From Nocardia otitidiscaviarum NBRC 14405 (lineage in GTDB: Bacteria; Actinomycetota; Actinomycetes; Mycobacteriales; Mycobacteriaceae): 64,000 nt of DNA. A model generated the notes under the pieces. The model ran no database searches, was not told the origin of the DNA, and saw only the letters and a list, made by a program, of their open reading frames with translations. Every line of letters begins with the position of its first letter. Position 1 is the first letter of the stretch. Both the position numbers and the translations under genes were made by a program. The stretch covers positions 62,001-126,000 of the forward strand of contig NZ_BAGD01000097.1 of the NCBI RefSeq assembly GCF_000308635.1, written 5' to 3'. Shown here one piece after another: positions 1 through 7,140 of this stretch.

Positions 1-279
1 ATTGAGCACCACATCGGCGTCGGTGTCGCGCACCAGCTGCGCCGCCGCGTGCGGACCGGCCAGCGGCACACCGAGTTTCGCGGCCGCGGCGGGATCGGCG
101 ACCGCCACGTTGCCGGTACCGGTGGCGGCGATCTGGCTGGCCAGCAGTTCGGTGTTGCCGCCGCGCGCGGCCAGGCCCACCACTTCGAATCGATCCGGAT
201 TGGCGGCGATCACCTCGAGCGCCTGTGTGCCAATGGAACCGGTGCTGCCCAGCAGCAGGACTTTCACAACGTCGGACAC
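1..279 (-). CDS. dxr: 1-deoxy-D-xylulose 5-phosphate reductoisomerase, N-terminal 93 codons (cut by window edge)
   Basis: Catalyses the second step of the MEP isoprenoid pathway, the NADPH-dependent conversion of DXP to MEP, in the cytoplasm. The visible 93 codons give the N-terminal Rossmann segment: a hydrophobic strand, then the GSTGSIGTQAL dinucleotide-binding loop near residues 10-20, then the AANPDRFEVVGLAARG stretch typical of the family. I chose the GTG at 277-279 as start, because an ATG 11 bases upstream is in another frame that stops at once. The gene runs off the window on the left. In M. tuberculosis dxr (Rv2870c) is close to a DUF2631 gene, as it is here. The family assignment is close to certain. 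Confidence 0.93.
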   Translation of the reverse strand, partial: MSDVVKVLLLGSTGSIGTQALEVIAANPDRFEVVGLAARGGNTELLASQIAATGTGNVAVADPAAAAKLGVPLAGPHAAAQLVRDTDADVVLN

Positions 280-407
280 GCGTTCATTGTCTCCCGAATC
301 GAATCCGGCCGATCCCCCGGCCGCGTCACCGCCACCCTGCTGGCTACGACGCATGGTCGTATGCCACCATATTGGCCAGCAATCAATCGAGCCATCAAGG
401 AGCGAAA

Positions 408-692
408 GTGGCCGCCACGGAACTGGAACCCACCCACAGCGCCGGTGTCGTCACCAAGGTCGATCCGGCCGAGGTTCCTTCCGCCGCCTGGGGTTGGAGC
501 GGCGAGTCGAAGCGCACCTTCCGCATCGCGGGCTGGGTTGTCGTCGTCATTCTGCTCGGCATGCTGTTCGAGGGCCCGCAGGGCGCCTCGTCGGGTTCGG
601 GCAATGTCGGTTACCTGTTCACCATCGGCTTCGCCGCGCTGCTCGCGTTCGTGCTGATTCGCGACTCGATCATTTCCCGCAAGCCGCGGTAA
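408..692 (+). CDS. DUF2631 family small membrane protein
   Basis: A 94-residue protein with two hydrophobic helices: about residues 41-52 (IAGWVVVVILLG) and about 66-85 (VGYLFTIGFAALLAFVLI). A polar N-terminus and a basic end (SIISRKPR) flank them. The GTG start at 408 is preceded by AAGGAG five bases upstream, which settles the start over longer open frames. The protein resembles actinobacterial DUF2631 proteins (Rv2876 in M. tuberculosis), whose function is not known. It diverges from dxr with 128 bases between the two starts, so both promoters probably lie there. Membrane location is inferred from hydrophobicity only. Confidence 0.8.
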   Translation: MAATELEPTHSAGVVTKVDPAEVPSAAWGWSGESKRTFRIAGWVVVVILLGMLFEGPQGASSGSGNVGYLFTIGFAALLAFVLIRDSIISRKPR

Positions 693-766
693 CCGCCACG
701 CACAGCGTGAATCGGGCCGGGTCGCCACGCGCGACCCGGCCCGATTCACGGTATTGCCCGGAAGAA

Positions 767-1498
767 CTACTGGTTCTCGGGGGCGTTGATGCGGTTGTGG
801 AAACCGATGCCCACGATGATGGCGGCGGGCACACCGGTCAGCACCAGCCCGGCGGCCGCACCCAGCGGAATGCCGATGGCCGCACCCGCGAGGCACCCGG
901 CGATACCGGTCGCGCCGCCCAGGTCCAGCACCGGGATGCCCAGCACCAGGCCGCCGATGCCGCCGATGGCGCAGCCCGCGCCGCCGCCGACGATGGTGCC
1001 CACCAGGGTGCCGATCGAGGTGATGATGCCGAACTGGGTGGCGGCGGCGGAGACGGCGTCGTCGAACGCCTCCTGCTTGACGACCGGCTTGACCATACCC
1101 ACCGGGCGGGCGTCGGCGGCGTCCTTGCTCGGGGTCAGGGTGGCGCGCAGGCCGTCGACCGCGGCGTCGATCGGGTACTGCAGATCGTCGAGCGTGTAGC
1201 TCAGCGGGAACGCGGTGACGATGTTGCCCGCGTTGTCGCGCACCGCGAACTGGCCGTTGTCGGTGGTCAGGGACCCGGCGGAGGTCTCCAGCACGATGGA
1301 GTCACCCTCCAGGTGGGTGCTCCAGTTGATGGCGGGCAGCACCGAATTCACACCCTGGTTGATGCCGTCCAGCAGCGAGGGGATGACGCCCGGGGCGGGC
1401 GCGGGGGCCGGGGCCGGCTCCGCGTAGGAGGTGCCGGTGGCGATGCCGAGTGCCGCGATGACCAGGGCCGAGGTTGCGGCGACCTTCGTGAACTTCAT
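767..1498 (-). CDS. Secreted protein with glycine-rich hydrophobic C-terminus
   Basis: A 243-residue protein. An ATG at 1496-1498 begins a textbook signal peptide (MKFTKVAATSALVIAALG, then SYA/EP), followed by a short Pro-Ala linker. The middle part (about residues 45-140) is a polar domain with a conserved-looking TLDDLQYPI segment. The last 95 residues are a run of Gly- and Ala-rich hydrophobic segments with small-residue spacing (GTIVGGGAGCAIGGIGGLVLG) resembling a glycine zipper, and contain two cysteines. I recall similar proteins in Nocardia and Rhodococcus (possibly the family called DUF8020) but cannot confirm it. The role is unknown; surface or membrane association is inferred. Confidence 0.65.
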   Translation of the reverse strand: MKFTKVAATSALVIAALGIATGTSYAEPAPAPAPAPGVIPSLLDGINQGVNSVLPAINWSTHLEGDSIVLETSAGSLTTDNGQFAVRDNAGNIVTAFPLSYTLDDLQYPIDAAVDGLRATLTPSKDAADARPVGMVKPVVKQEAFDDAVSAAATQFGIITSIGTLVGTIVGGGAGCAIGGIGGLVLGIPVLDLGGATGIAGCLAGAAIGIPLGAAAGLVLTGVPAAIIVGIGFHNRINAPENQ

Positions 1499-1771
1499 AT
1501 GTGTGCGTCGCTTTCGAAACAGCGTTTCGCGCATCCAACTTCTGGAGCGCGGGTCCTCGGTGAGCACCCGTGGTCAAGTGTCCAGCAGATTGTTGCTGAA
1601 AAGTAACTTAGAAAGTGCTGAATGTTAGGAAAGTGTCAACGGAACCAGACCGCAGGTATGAAAAGTCCCGTAGTGGGCCAACTTTCGGCATTCAAGAGAA
1701 GGGGCATGATCTACGTCACAGAACCCTCGAAATCGGACAAAAGCGGTATAGCTCACAGGCTATAAGCGCAG
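1499..1771. other. Lower-GC intergenic region with promoter potential and a weak terminator-like repeat
   Basis: This gap is visibly richer in A and T than its neighbours. It should hold the promoter of the secreted-protein gene that reads leftward from 1498. An inverted repeat, TATAGC-tcacag-GCTATA, lies at 1747-1764, just past the stop codon of the LysR-like gene at 1772, and could end its transcript, although no long T run follows. No open frame in the gap looks coding. Confidence 0.4.
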
Positions 1772-2491
1772 CTAGCGGCCCCTGCGCCGACCGTTACGCC
1801 CACCCGCGGTACGCCCCCGTCCGGCTCCCGCGCGCTGCCCGGCAGCCGGGCGGCCACTCCCCTGCTTCTGCGGCTTCTGCGTCGACCGCTTCGACTGCTC
1901 CCCGGTTGCCTCACGTCCGGACGGCGATCGGGAGCTGCGCTCGGTCCGGCCGCGCACGATGCCGACGAATTCCTCGGTGGTGTCCGACGTCGCCTCGATC
2001 GGCCAGGCCAGCGCGATCTGGGTGTCGGGCGCGTCGGTGACCGTCCGGAACACCACATCCCGGCGGTGATGCAGACGGGCGATGGAATGCGGCACGATGG
2101 CGACCCCGACATTGGCGGCCACCAGTTCGATGGCACCGACGGCGGCATCCAGATCGGCGGTGTCCTGCACGCGCTCGTCGGCCAGGTCGGCGGTGCTCAC
2201 CTCGTCGTAGACCGAGATGGGGTGATCCTTGGGCACCACCACGACCGGCACCTCACGGTAGAGCGGGATGGCGTGCATACCCTCCCGGTCGATGGGCAGC
2301 CGCACGAAGCACATGTCGACGCGTCCGGACCGCAGCGCCTCGTCCTGCTCCCCCTGGGCGACGACGACCAGTTCCAAGCGCTGTCCGGGAAACCGCTCGC
2401 CCCACTTGCGCTCCCATTTGGTGGGCGTGACACCGGGAACGAACCCGACCCGCAGCGCAGGGGCGTCGGCGGACGCGTCGTCGTTGGTCAT
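1772..2491 (-). CDS. LysR-type substrate-binding domain protein without DNA-binding domain
   Basis: A 239-residue protein that begins directly with the ligand-binding fold of LysR regulators: LRVGFVPG at residues 12-19, LELVVVAQGEQDEALRSGRVD at about 36-56, a VVVVPKDHP segment and AIVPHSIA in the second lobe. It lacks the N-terminal helix-turn-helix of true LysR proteins. The last 55 residues are a basic, Gly/Arg/Lys-rich tail that could bind nucleic acid. The start is the ATG at 2489-2491; the longer open frame has no coding look. The gene is divergent from the DUF5997 gene with 60 bases between the starts, an arrangement I recall from other actinobacteria. A sensor role is inferred. Confidence 0.75.
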   Translation of the reverse strand: MTNDDASADAPALRVGFVPGVTPTKWERKWGERFPGQRLELVVVAQGEQDEALRSGRVDMCFVRLPIDREGMHAIPLYREVPVVVVPKDHPISVYDEVSTADLADERVQDTADLDAAVGAIELVAANVGVAIVPHSIARLHHRRDVVFRTVTDAPDTQIALAWPIEATSDTTEEFVGIVRGRTERSSRSPSGREATGEQSKRSTQKPQKQGSGRPAAGQRAGAGRGRTAGGRNGRRRGR

Positions 2492-2551
2492 TCCCGAAAG
2501 CGTACTGAACCGCCGGATCGGCCCCGCCGACCCGCCCGATAGGCTTGGTCG

Positions 2552-2974
2552 GTGAGCCCGGACCAGAATTCGCAACTGATGAAGCCGCTGACGGCGGCCG
2601 ACAAACTCGGCGTCTACCTCCCCGCCACGCCGGAGGAGTTCCGCGGCACTCCGATCTCCCGCGCCCAACTCGACGAACTGCGCGAGAACCCGCCGCAGTG
2701 GCTGACCGACCTGCGCGCCAACGGCCCGTTCCCCCGCGACATCACCGCCCGCAAACTCGGCATCACCAACAGCGGCCTGAGCCGCGCCGAGGTCGCCGAC
2801 GCGCTGACCGCCGCCGAGATAGCGGAACTGCTGGCGGATCCGCCGGACTGGCTGGTGCGCGAACGCGCGAACGCCGAGCAGGTGCGCGCCGAGGCGCAGC
2901 GGGTGAAGTCCCAGCGCGAGGAGCGCCGGGCCACCGGCAACCGACCCCGGCGCGACCGCGGAACAGGCTGGTAG
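2552..2974 (+). CDS. DUF5997 family protein
   Basis: A 140-residue soluble protein starting at a GTG (GTGAGCCCGGACCAG). It shows the DUF5997 pattern: KPLTAADKLGVYLPATPEEF at residues 11-30, then LRENPPQWLTDLRANGPFPRDITARKLGI with a helix-turn-helix-like ARKLGITNSGLSRAEV at about 67-82, and a charged C-terminal helix rich in Arg and Glu. The family is found in actinobacteria and has no assigned function. The neighbouring divergent LysR-like ligand-binding protein suggests that the two work together, perhaps one sensing and one contacting DNA, but that is inference. Confidence 0.75.
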   Translation: MSPDQNSQLMKPLTAADKLGVYLPATPEEFRGTPISRAQLDELRENPPQWLTDLRANGPFPRDITARKLGITNSGLSRAEVADALTAAEIAELLADPPDWLVRERANAEQVRAEAQRVKSQREERRATGNRPRRDRGTGW

Positions 2975-2986
2975 ACCGCCCGCTCC

Positions 2987-3091
2987 CGGTGCGGCCGATC
3001 AGGGTCCCGGTGCGGCCGATCAGGGTCCCGGTGCGGCCGATCAGGGTCCCGGTGCGGCCGATCAGGGTCCCGGTGCGGCCGATCAGGCTCC
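2987..3091. repeat. Five tandem copies of a 21-bp unit
   Basis: The unit CGGTGCGGCCGATCAGGGTCC occurs five times head to tail at 2987-3007, 3008-3028, 3029-3049, 3050-3070 and 3071-3091. The first four copies are identical and the last has GGCTCC in place of GGGTCC. The array starts 12 bases after the DUF5997 stop and runs into the end of the convergent gene, whose TGA lies inside the last copy. The unit length is a multiple of three and no spacers separate copies, so this is a minisatellite, not a CRISPR array. Confidence 0.95.
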
Positions 3092-4213
3092 CGGCGGACC
3101 GGAGTACGGGCTACCCGCAGTGGGCGGGGTACCGGATCCGGCGTACGGTGTCCTCGGCTGTCCGGGATACGGCGCTCCCGGCTGGCCCGAATGCAGCGCT
3201 CCCGGCTGGCCCGGGTACGGCGCTCCCGATGGGCCGGGATACGGATTCGCCGGTTGCCCGGGGTACGGCCCTCCCGGCTGTCCGGGATACGGCATCCCCG
3301 CTGAACCGGCGTACGGTGCGTATCCGGCGGGGGCCGGACGGAAGTACGCCGTGGACTGCTTGTTCCACAGCAGGATCACCGCGGCGAGGCCGACGCACCA
3401 CAGCACCACGCTGAACATGGTGGATACCACCGTGGTGCGCGCCTCCGGCATGAAGATGCCGATCAGGGCGAACAGCATCGACGCCGTGTAGAGGCCGAAC
3501 AGGACCGTGGCCGTGACGCGGGCCCAGTTCTTCCCGGCCCGGTTGGCGAAGGCCATCCACACCCACAGCCCCACCGAGATCAGCGAGAACACCACGCCGA
3601 CCCCGAACGAGACCGCCACCAGCGTGTCCAGCTCACTCTGGGTGAACACGCCCTCCGTGGTTTCGGCCATCTCCTCGCGCAGCGACGGCAGTTGCAGAAA
3701 GCCGACCAGCGTACTGAGAACGGTCAGCACCGCCCCGGCCAGCATGAGGTAGTAGGCGTTCTGCACCGGACGCGGCGGCCCCGGCGACGTGACCGCGGCG
3801 TCCGGATACGGCTGGTACGCGGCCGGATACGGCGGTGCGGCGGACTGGTGCGCGGGCGCGGCCGGGTACGACGATGGCATGCCGGGGTACTCCGCGTATC
3901 CCGCCGAGGAGGACGGCGGCGCGGCGGAGTAGGACGGTGGCGTCGCCAGGTGTTGAGTGGGGGCGTCGCCGGGCGGCGGGTACGCGCCGCCGGGCGGTGT
4001 GGACAGGTACTGCGTGGGCGGGTCGACGGGCAGCCGGTTCCCATCGGCCTGCGGACTCGCACTCGCCCACGGGTTCGCGGCGGCGTCCGGGCCCGCATCA
4101 GCGGACGGCGGTGCGGCGTGATCGTCCGCGGCCGCCGCCGAATTCCACGGCTGCTCCGGATACGGCGGGCGTAGGTCCGGGTGCTGGTTCGGCTGCGATT
4201 GTTCGCTGGTCAC
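3083..4213 (-). CDS. Proline-rich membrane protein with four predicted transmembrane helices
   Basis: A 376-residue protein. The N-terminal 160 residues are a Pro/Ala/Tyr-rich disordered region (PPTQYLSTPPGG, PSYPAAPAHQS). Four hydrophobic helices follow between about residues 165 and 295 (YYLMLAGAVLTVLSTLVGFL, then FGVGVVFSLISVGLWVWMAF, ARVTATVLFGLYTASMLFALIGIF and TMFSVVLWCVGLAAVILL). The last 80 residues are imperfect repeats of PYPGQPG. I chose the GTG at 4211-4213 because GGGGGAG precedes it by five bases. Similar proline-rich tetraspan proteins are common in Nocardia and their role is unknown. The TGA lies inside the last copy of the 21-bp repeat array. Confidence 0.7.
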   Translation of the reverse strand: MTSEQSQPNQHPDLRPPYPEQPWNSAAAADDHAAPPSADAGPDAAANPWASASPQADGNRLPVDPPTQYLSTPPGGAYPPPGDAPTQHLATPPSYSAAPPSSSAGYAEYPGMPSSYPAAPAHQSAAPPYPAAYQPYPDAAVTSPGPPRPVQNAYYLMLAGAVLTVLSTLVGFLQLPSLREEMAETTEGVFTQSELDTLVAVSFGVGVVFSLISVGLWVWMAFANRAGKNWARVTATVLFGLYTASMLFALIGIFMPEARTTVVSTMFSVVLWCVGLAAVILLWNKQSTAYFRPAPAGYAPYAGSAGMPYPGQPGGPYPGQPANPYPGPSGAPYPGQPGALHSGQPGAPYPGQPRTPYAGSGTPPTAGSPYSGPPGA

Positions 4214-4273
4214 GGGCTCTCCCCCTGCGGTCGGTGTCCGCCGCAGCATATCCCGGGCCGGGTGGCGGAGCGG

Positions 4274-4582
4274 TCAGGCGTCGAGGCGGTGGGCCACGTG
4301 CTCGCGCAGCGTGAGCGGTGGTCGGCCGCCGATATCCGCGATGGCCTCGGTGACGCGGTAGAGCTGGTGGCCGGATCCGATGGCGGCGAACACGGTGGTG
4401 ATCTCGCGGAGATCGCCCACGGCGACCTCCGCGCCCAGCTCCCGGAGTTCGGCGGCGCGAGCGTCGTCGGCGCGCACGAAGGCGCGGACCGGCCGATCGG
4501 CACGACGCAGTGCCGCGACGACCCGGCGACCGGTGGAGCCCTGGGTACCGCCGGCCGCGCCGGTGACGAGTATCGGTTCCAT
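4274..4582 (-). pseudogene. NmrA-like NAD(P)-binding protein with a large internal deletion
   Basis: This 102-residue frame starts at an ATG with the Rossmann motif ILVTGAAGGTQGSTGRRVV (residues 4-22), followed by the LRRADRPVRAFVR segment of NmrA/SDR-like proteins. From about residue 64 the sequence jumps from the second strand (VAVGDLREITTV) to what looks like the extreme C-terminus of the family (LYRVTEAIADIGGRPPLTLREHV). NmrA-like proteins are normally about 280-300 residues, as is the intact one at 24234-25118, so roughly two thirds are missing without loss of frame. The product is probably non-functional. It lies 10 bases downstream of another damaged gene on the same strand. Confidence 0.6.
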
Positions 4583-4592
4583 GCCGTCCTCC

Positions 4593-5588
4593 TCAGGATC
4601 CGGTCGGCAGGTCGACCGTGAACGCGTCCCGATCGGCCAGTGCGCCGAGGAATTCCGGCGCGTCGAAGGCTTCACCCGGGCTGACGACGCCACTCTTCAC
4701 CGCGCCCCCGGTGACCCGGACAGCGGCCTCCACGGAGGCGAGCGCACCCGCCCGCCAGAGATCACGTCCTCGCAGCGTGCCGGACGCCGATCCCGACGCG
4801 CCGAGAACCTGTGCGGCAATGGTGAATTCGCTGTCGGCGCGGTCGGCGGAATCGAGGTGTTCGCTGGCGAACGCCTGTTCCTCCTCGAAGGTGCGGGCGG
4901 TGAGCTGCGCTTCCACCGAACGCACGGAGGTGTGCCGGGGCACGGTGAACGCCTCCGGGAACGGGACCGGCGCGATGACGGTGCGCGGTCCGACGGGTGG
5001 CGGGAAGGCGAAGACCGCATTGCGCGGTTCCACGAATCCGATGCGCAGTTCCCCGTTCTCGAATCCGACGCGCTCGGTGTCGGCGAACAGCAGCCGTGCC
5101 GTATTCACCGCTCCCGTGGTCATCTTCCAGTTGGTCACCGCGTACGCCACGGTGATGCGGTCGATGTCGGCGACCCCGCGCGCCACCGCACCGGCGAGCA
5201 GGTCGCCGAGGCCGCCGTAGAAGCTGAGACTCGGGATCATGGTGATCCCGGCGCGCTGCGCGGTCTCGGCGAGGGTGTCGTACAGCTGCCGCACCGGGTG
5301 CACCTCGACGGAATGGTCGATGTAGTGGCAGCCCGCCTCGGCCGCGGCCCGCGCGACCGGCATGCCGGTGACGGCGAACGGGCCCGCGCAGTTGATGATC
5401 ACATCGGCGGTATCGGCAAGTGCGCGTAGCGATTCGGCGTCGTCCACGGCGGCGGTGTGCGTTGCGACCGAGCCCGGCGTTCCGATCGAATCCAGGGCGG
5501 CCAGTTTGTCGGGATCGCGGCCGGACGCGATGACGTCCTTGCCGCGGGAGAGGAGTTCGGCGGTGACCAGTCGGCCGCCGCACCCAAG
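4593..5588 (-). pseudogene. Saccharopine dehydrogenase-like NAD(P)-binding protein lacking its start
   Basis: The frame encodes a saccharopine dehydrogenase-like (trans-acting enoyl reductase-like) oxidoreductase: VIINCAGPFAVTGMPVARAAAEAGCHYIDHS near the middle of the N-terminal half, then SLSFYGGLGDLLAG and a C-terminal domain ending at 4593. Homology-like sequence continues upstream of the first usable start (GTG at 5447) as GRLVTAELLSRGKDVIASGRD up to about 5588. There the first strand and the glycine loop are cut off, and no ATG, GTG or TTG is in frame. Starting at 5447 would remove the cofactor-binding strand. The cut coincides with the cut 5' end of the divergent TetR gene, so one deletion probably removed both starts. 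The gene is most likely inactive. Confidence 0.6.
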
Positions 5589-6172
5589 CCGAACGGTCGG
5601 ACACCACCACCGGCAAACTCGTCGCAGCCGCCCGAAACCTATTCGGGCACAATGGCTACGCCGCCACCTCCATTGCCGCCATCGCCACCGCGGCCGGTGT
5701 CACCAAGGGTGCGGCCTATCACCATTTCACCGATAAGCAGGCCCTCTTCCGCGCCGCGTTCATCGCCGAACAGGAATGGATGGCGGCCGAACTGGAGCAG
5801 GTCGCCGCCGCCGCTCCCGACTCCTGGACCGCCCTGCTGACCGGCTGCCGCACCTTCCTCGAACGCAGCCTGGAGCCACGCTTCCGCCGCATCGTGGTAC
5901 TCGACGGCCCCGCCGTACTCGGCTGGGACACCGTGCGCGAGATCGAATCCGACCACACTCTGCGCGTACTCACCGGCGGACTGGCCCTGGCGACCGCCGA
6001 GGGCGAGCTATCCCCCGGCGACCTCCAGATCCGCCGCCATCTCGTCTTCGGCGCGCTCTGCGAGGGCGGAATGATGCTGGCGCGCACCGAGGACCCGACC
6101 GCGGCCCTGCCACTCGTCGTCGCCGAGGCGAGCCGACTGCTCGCGGGACTGCGGCACGACCAGCAGCCGTGA
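5582..6172 (+). pseudogene. TetR family regulator lacking its start codon
   Basis: Reading from 5582 gives a typical TetR N-terminus: GKLVAAARNLFGHNGYAATS, then AGVTKGAAYHHFTDKQALF, the helix-turn-helix with its usual recognition helix. A C-terminal ligand-binding domain follows, to 6172. An in-frame TGA at 5564-5566 lies upstream, and there is no ATG, GTG or TTG between it and the DNA-binding domain; the first ATG (5780) would delete the whole helix-turn-helix. The missing leader abuts the missing 5' end of the divergent dehydrogenase gene, so a single deletion of the shared intergenic region explains both. Use of a rare start such as ATT or CTA cannot be excluded. Confidence 0.6.
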
Positions 6173-6531
6173 CCAACGGCGCGTCGGCGTAATTTCAAGC
6201 AGACCAGTATGTTTCGACTCGGCCGACGATCCGACGAATGCGGGCAATTCGCGCGGAAACTTCTGCGCTCGACTCCTCGATGGCTACAGTGTGGTACTCG
6301 AAGGTGCGGGAGGCTCGTGGCGCGGGAGGGGTTCGATGCTCGATGCGCGGCCGACCCGCGTCCCGCCGAGCGGTCGGCGCGGCGGCCGGGCCACACCGAG
6401 GCCCGCACGGTTCCCGCACGCGCACAGTCGATTCGGTCCGCACTCGAATTCGGCACCGGTCGCCCACGCCTTCGCCACCGGTCACTCGCGCACCACGATC
6501 GGGTAATGAACCTAGAAGAACAGGATCGACC
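6173..6531. other. 359-bp intergenic region, no gene seen
   Basis: Neither strand holds an open frame with actinobacterial codon bias or a recognisable protein here. The region ends with AACAGGATCGACC before the ATG at 6532, so it should carry the promoter of the winged-helix/ATPase cassette. I saw no convincing terminator, inverted repeat or operator. Confidence 0.4.
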
Positions 6532-7140
6532 ATGACCGATGACCGGTTGACACTGAGTGAGCGCTGCGTGCTGCTCGTGCTGATGGCCGAGGCGCGCGAG
6601 CTGACCAATGCCGAATTGTCGTCGGTCGCGGGCATCAAGCTCGACGGCCGCTACCGGCGCCACCTCAATGATCTCGGTCTGGTGAGCAGCGCCCTGGTCG
6701 GGCGGGCGTACGTGCACGAGCTGACCGACAAGGGCGCGGTGTGGTGCGCCGAGGAATTGGCGCGGCAGCGACCCGCCCGGTCCGGATGCGCCGGTGGGGC
6801 GCTCTATGCCGTACTGGCGGGACTGCGGCGGTATCTCGACGACAGCGGGCAGGTGCTCGCCGACGTCTTCCGCCCCGATGTGCCGGGTCGGGTGGAGTCG
6901 GCGTACGCCGATCTGAGCCGGGGCGGCGGCACGCCGGTGCGGCTGGCCGCGCTGCGGGAACGGCTCGCGGAACTGCCGCGCGGCGAGGTCGACCGGGCGC
7001 TGGAACTGCTGGCCCGGCGGCCACACGTGCACGTGCGCGCGGAAGCGGACCAGAAGACGCTGACCGCGGCCGATCACGCGGCCGCCGTGGTGCTGGGCGG
7101 TACCCCGCGACATCTGCTCACCATCGAGGCGGCACGGTGA
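6532..7140 (+). CDS. Winged-helix protein, partner of the downstream double ATPase
   Basis: A 202-residue soluble protein I cannot name. Residues 5-75 look like a winged-helix fold (LSERCVLLVLMAEARELTNAELSS, then RRHLNDLGLVSS and YVHELTDKGAVWCAEEL). Residues 135-200 look like a second such module (RLAALRERLAELPRGEVDRALELLARRP, QKTLTAADHAAAVVLGG, HLLTIE). I chose the ATG at 6532; the upstream extension of the frame lacks coding character. The stop overlaps the ATPase start as GTGA, so the two are almost certainly co-translated. I recall a similar pair in other actinobacteria (hypothetical protein plus ATP-binding protein). A DNA-binding or loader role for the ATPase is inferred. Confidence 0.7.
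   Translation: MTDDRLTLSERCVLLVLMAEARELTNAELSSVAGIKLDGRYRRHLNDLGLVSSALVGRAYVHELTDKGAVWCAEELARQRPARSGCAGGALYAVLAGLRRYLDDSGQVLADVFRPDVPGRVESAYADLSRGGGTPVRLAALRERLAELPRGEVDRALELLARRPHVHVRAEADQKTLTAADHAAAVVLGGTPRHLLTIEAAR

Noticed and set aside
2..1606. Very long plus-strand open frame across dxr, DUF2631 and the secreted-protein gene
   Set aside because: It is antisense to two genes with clear homology or signal peptide, is low-complexity and has no domain. High GC makes long shadow frames common here.
2987..3091. CRISPR-like array
   Set aside because: The units are directly adjacent with no spacers, and no cas genes are near. It is a minisatellite.
5780..6172. Complete regulator starting at ATG 5780
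   Set aside because: That start would delete the helix-turn-helix, which is encoded just upstream in the same frame.
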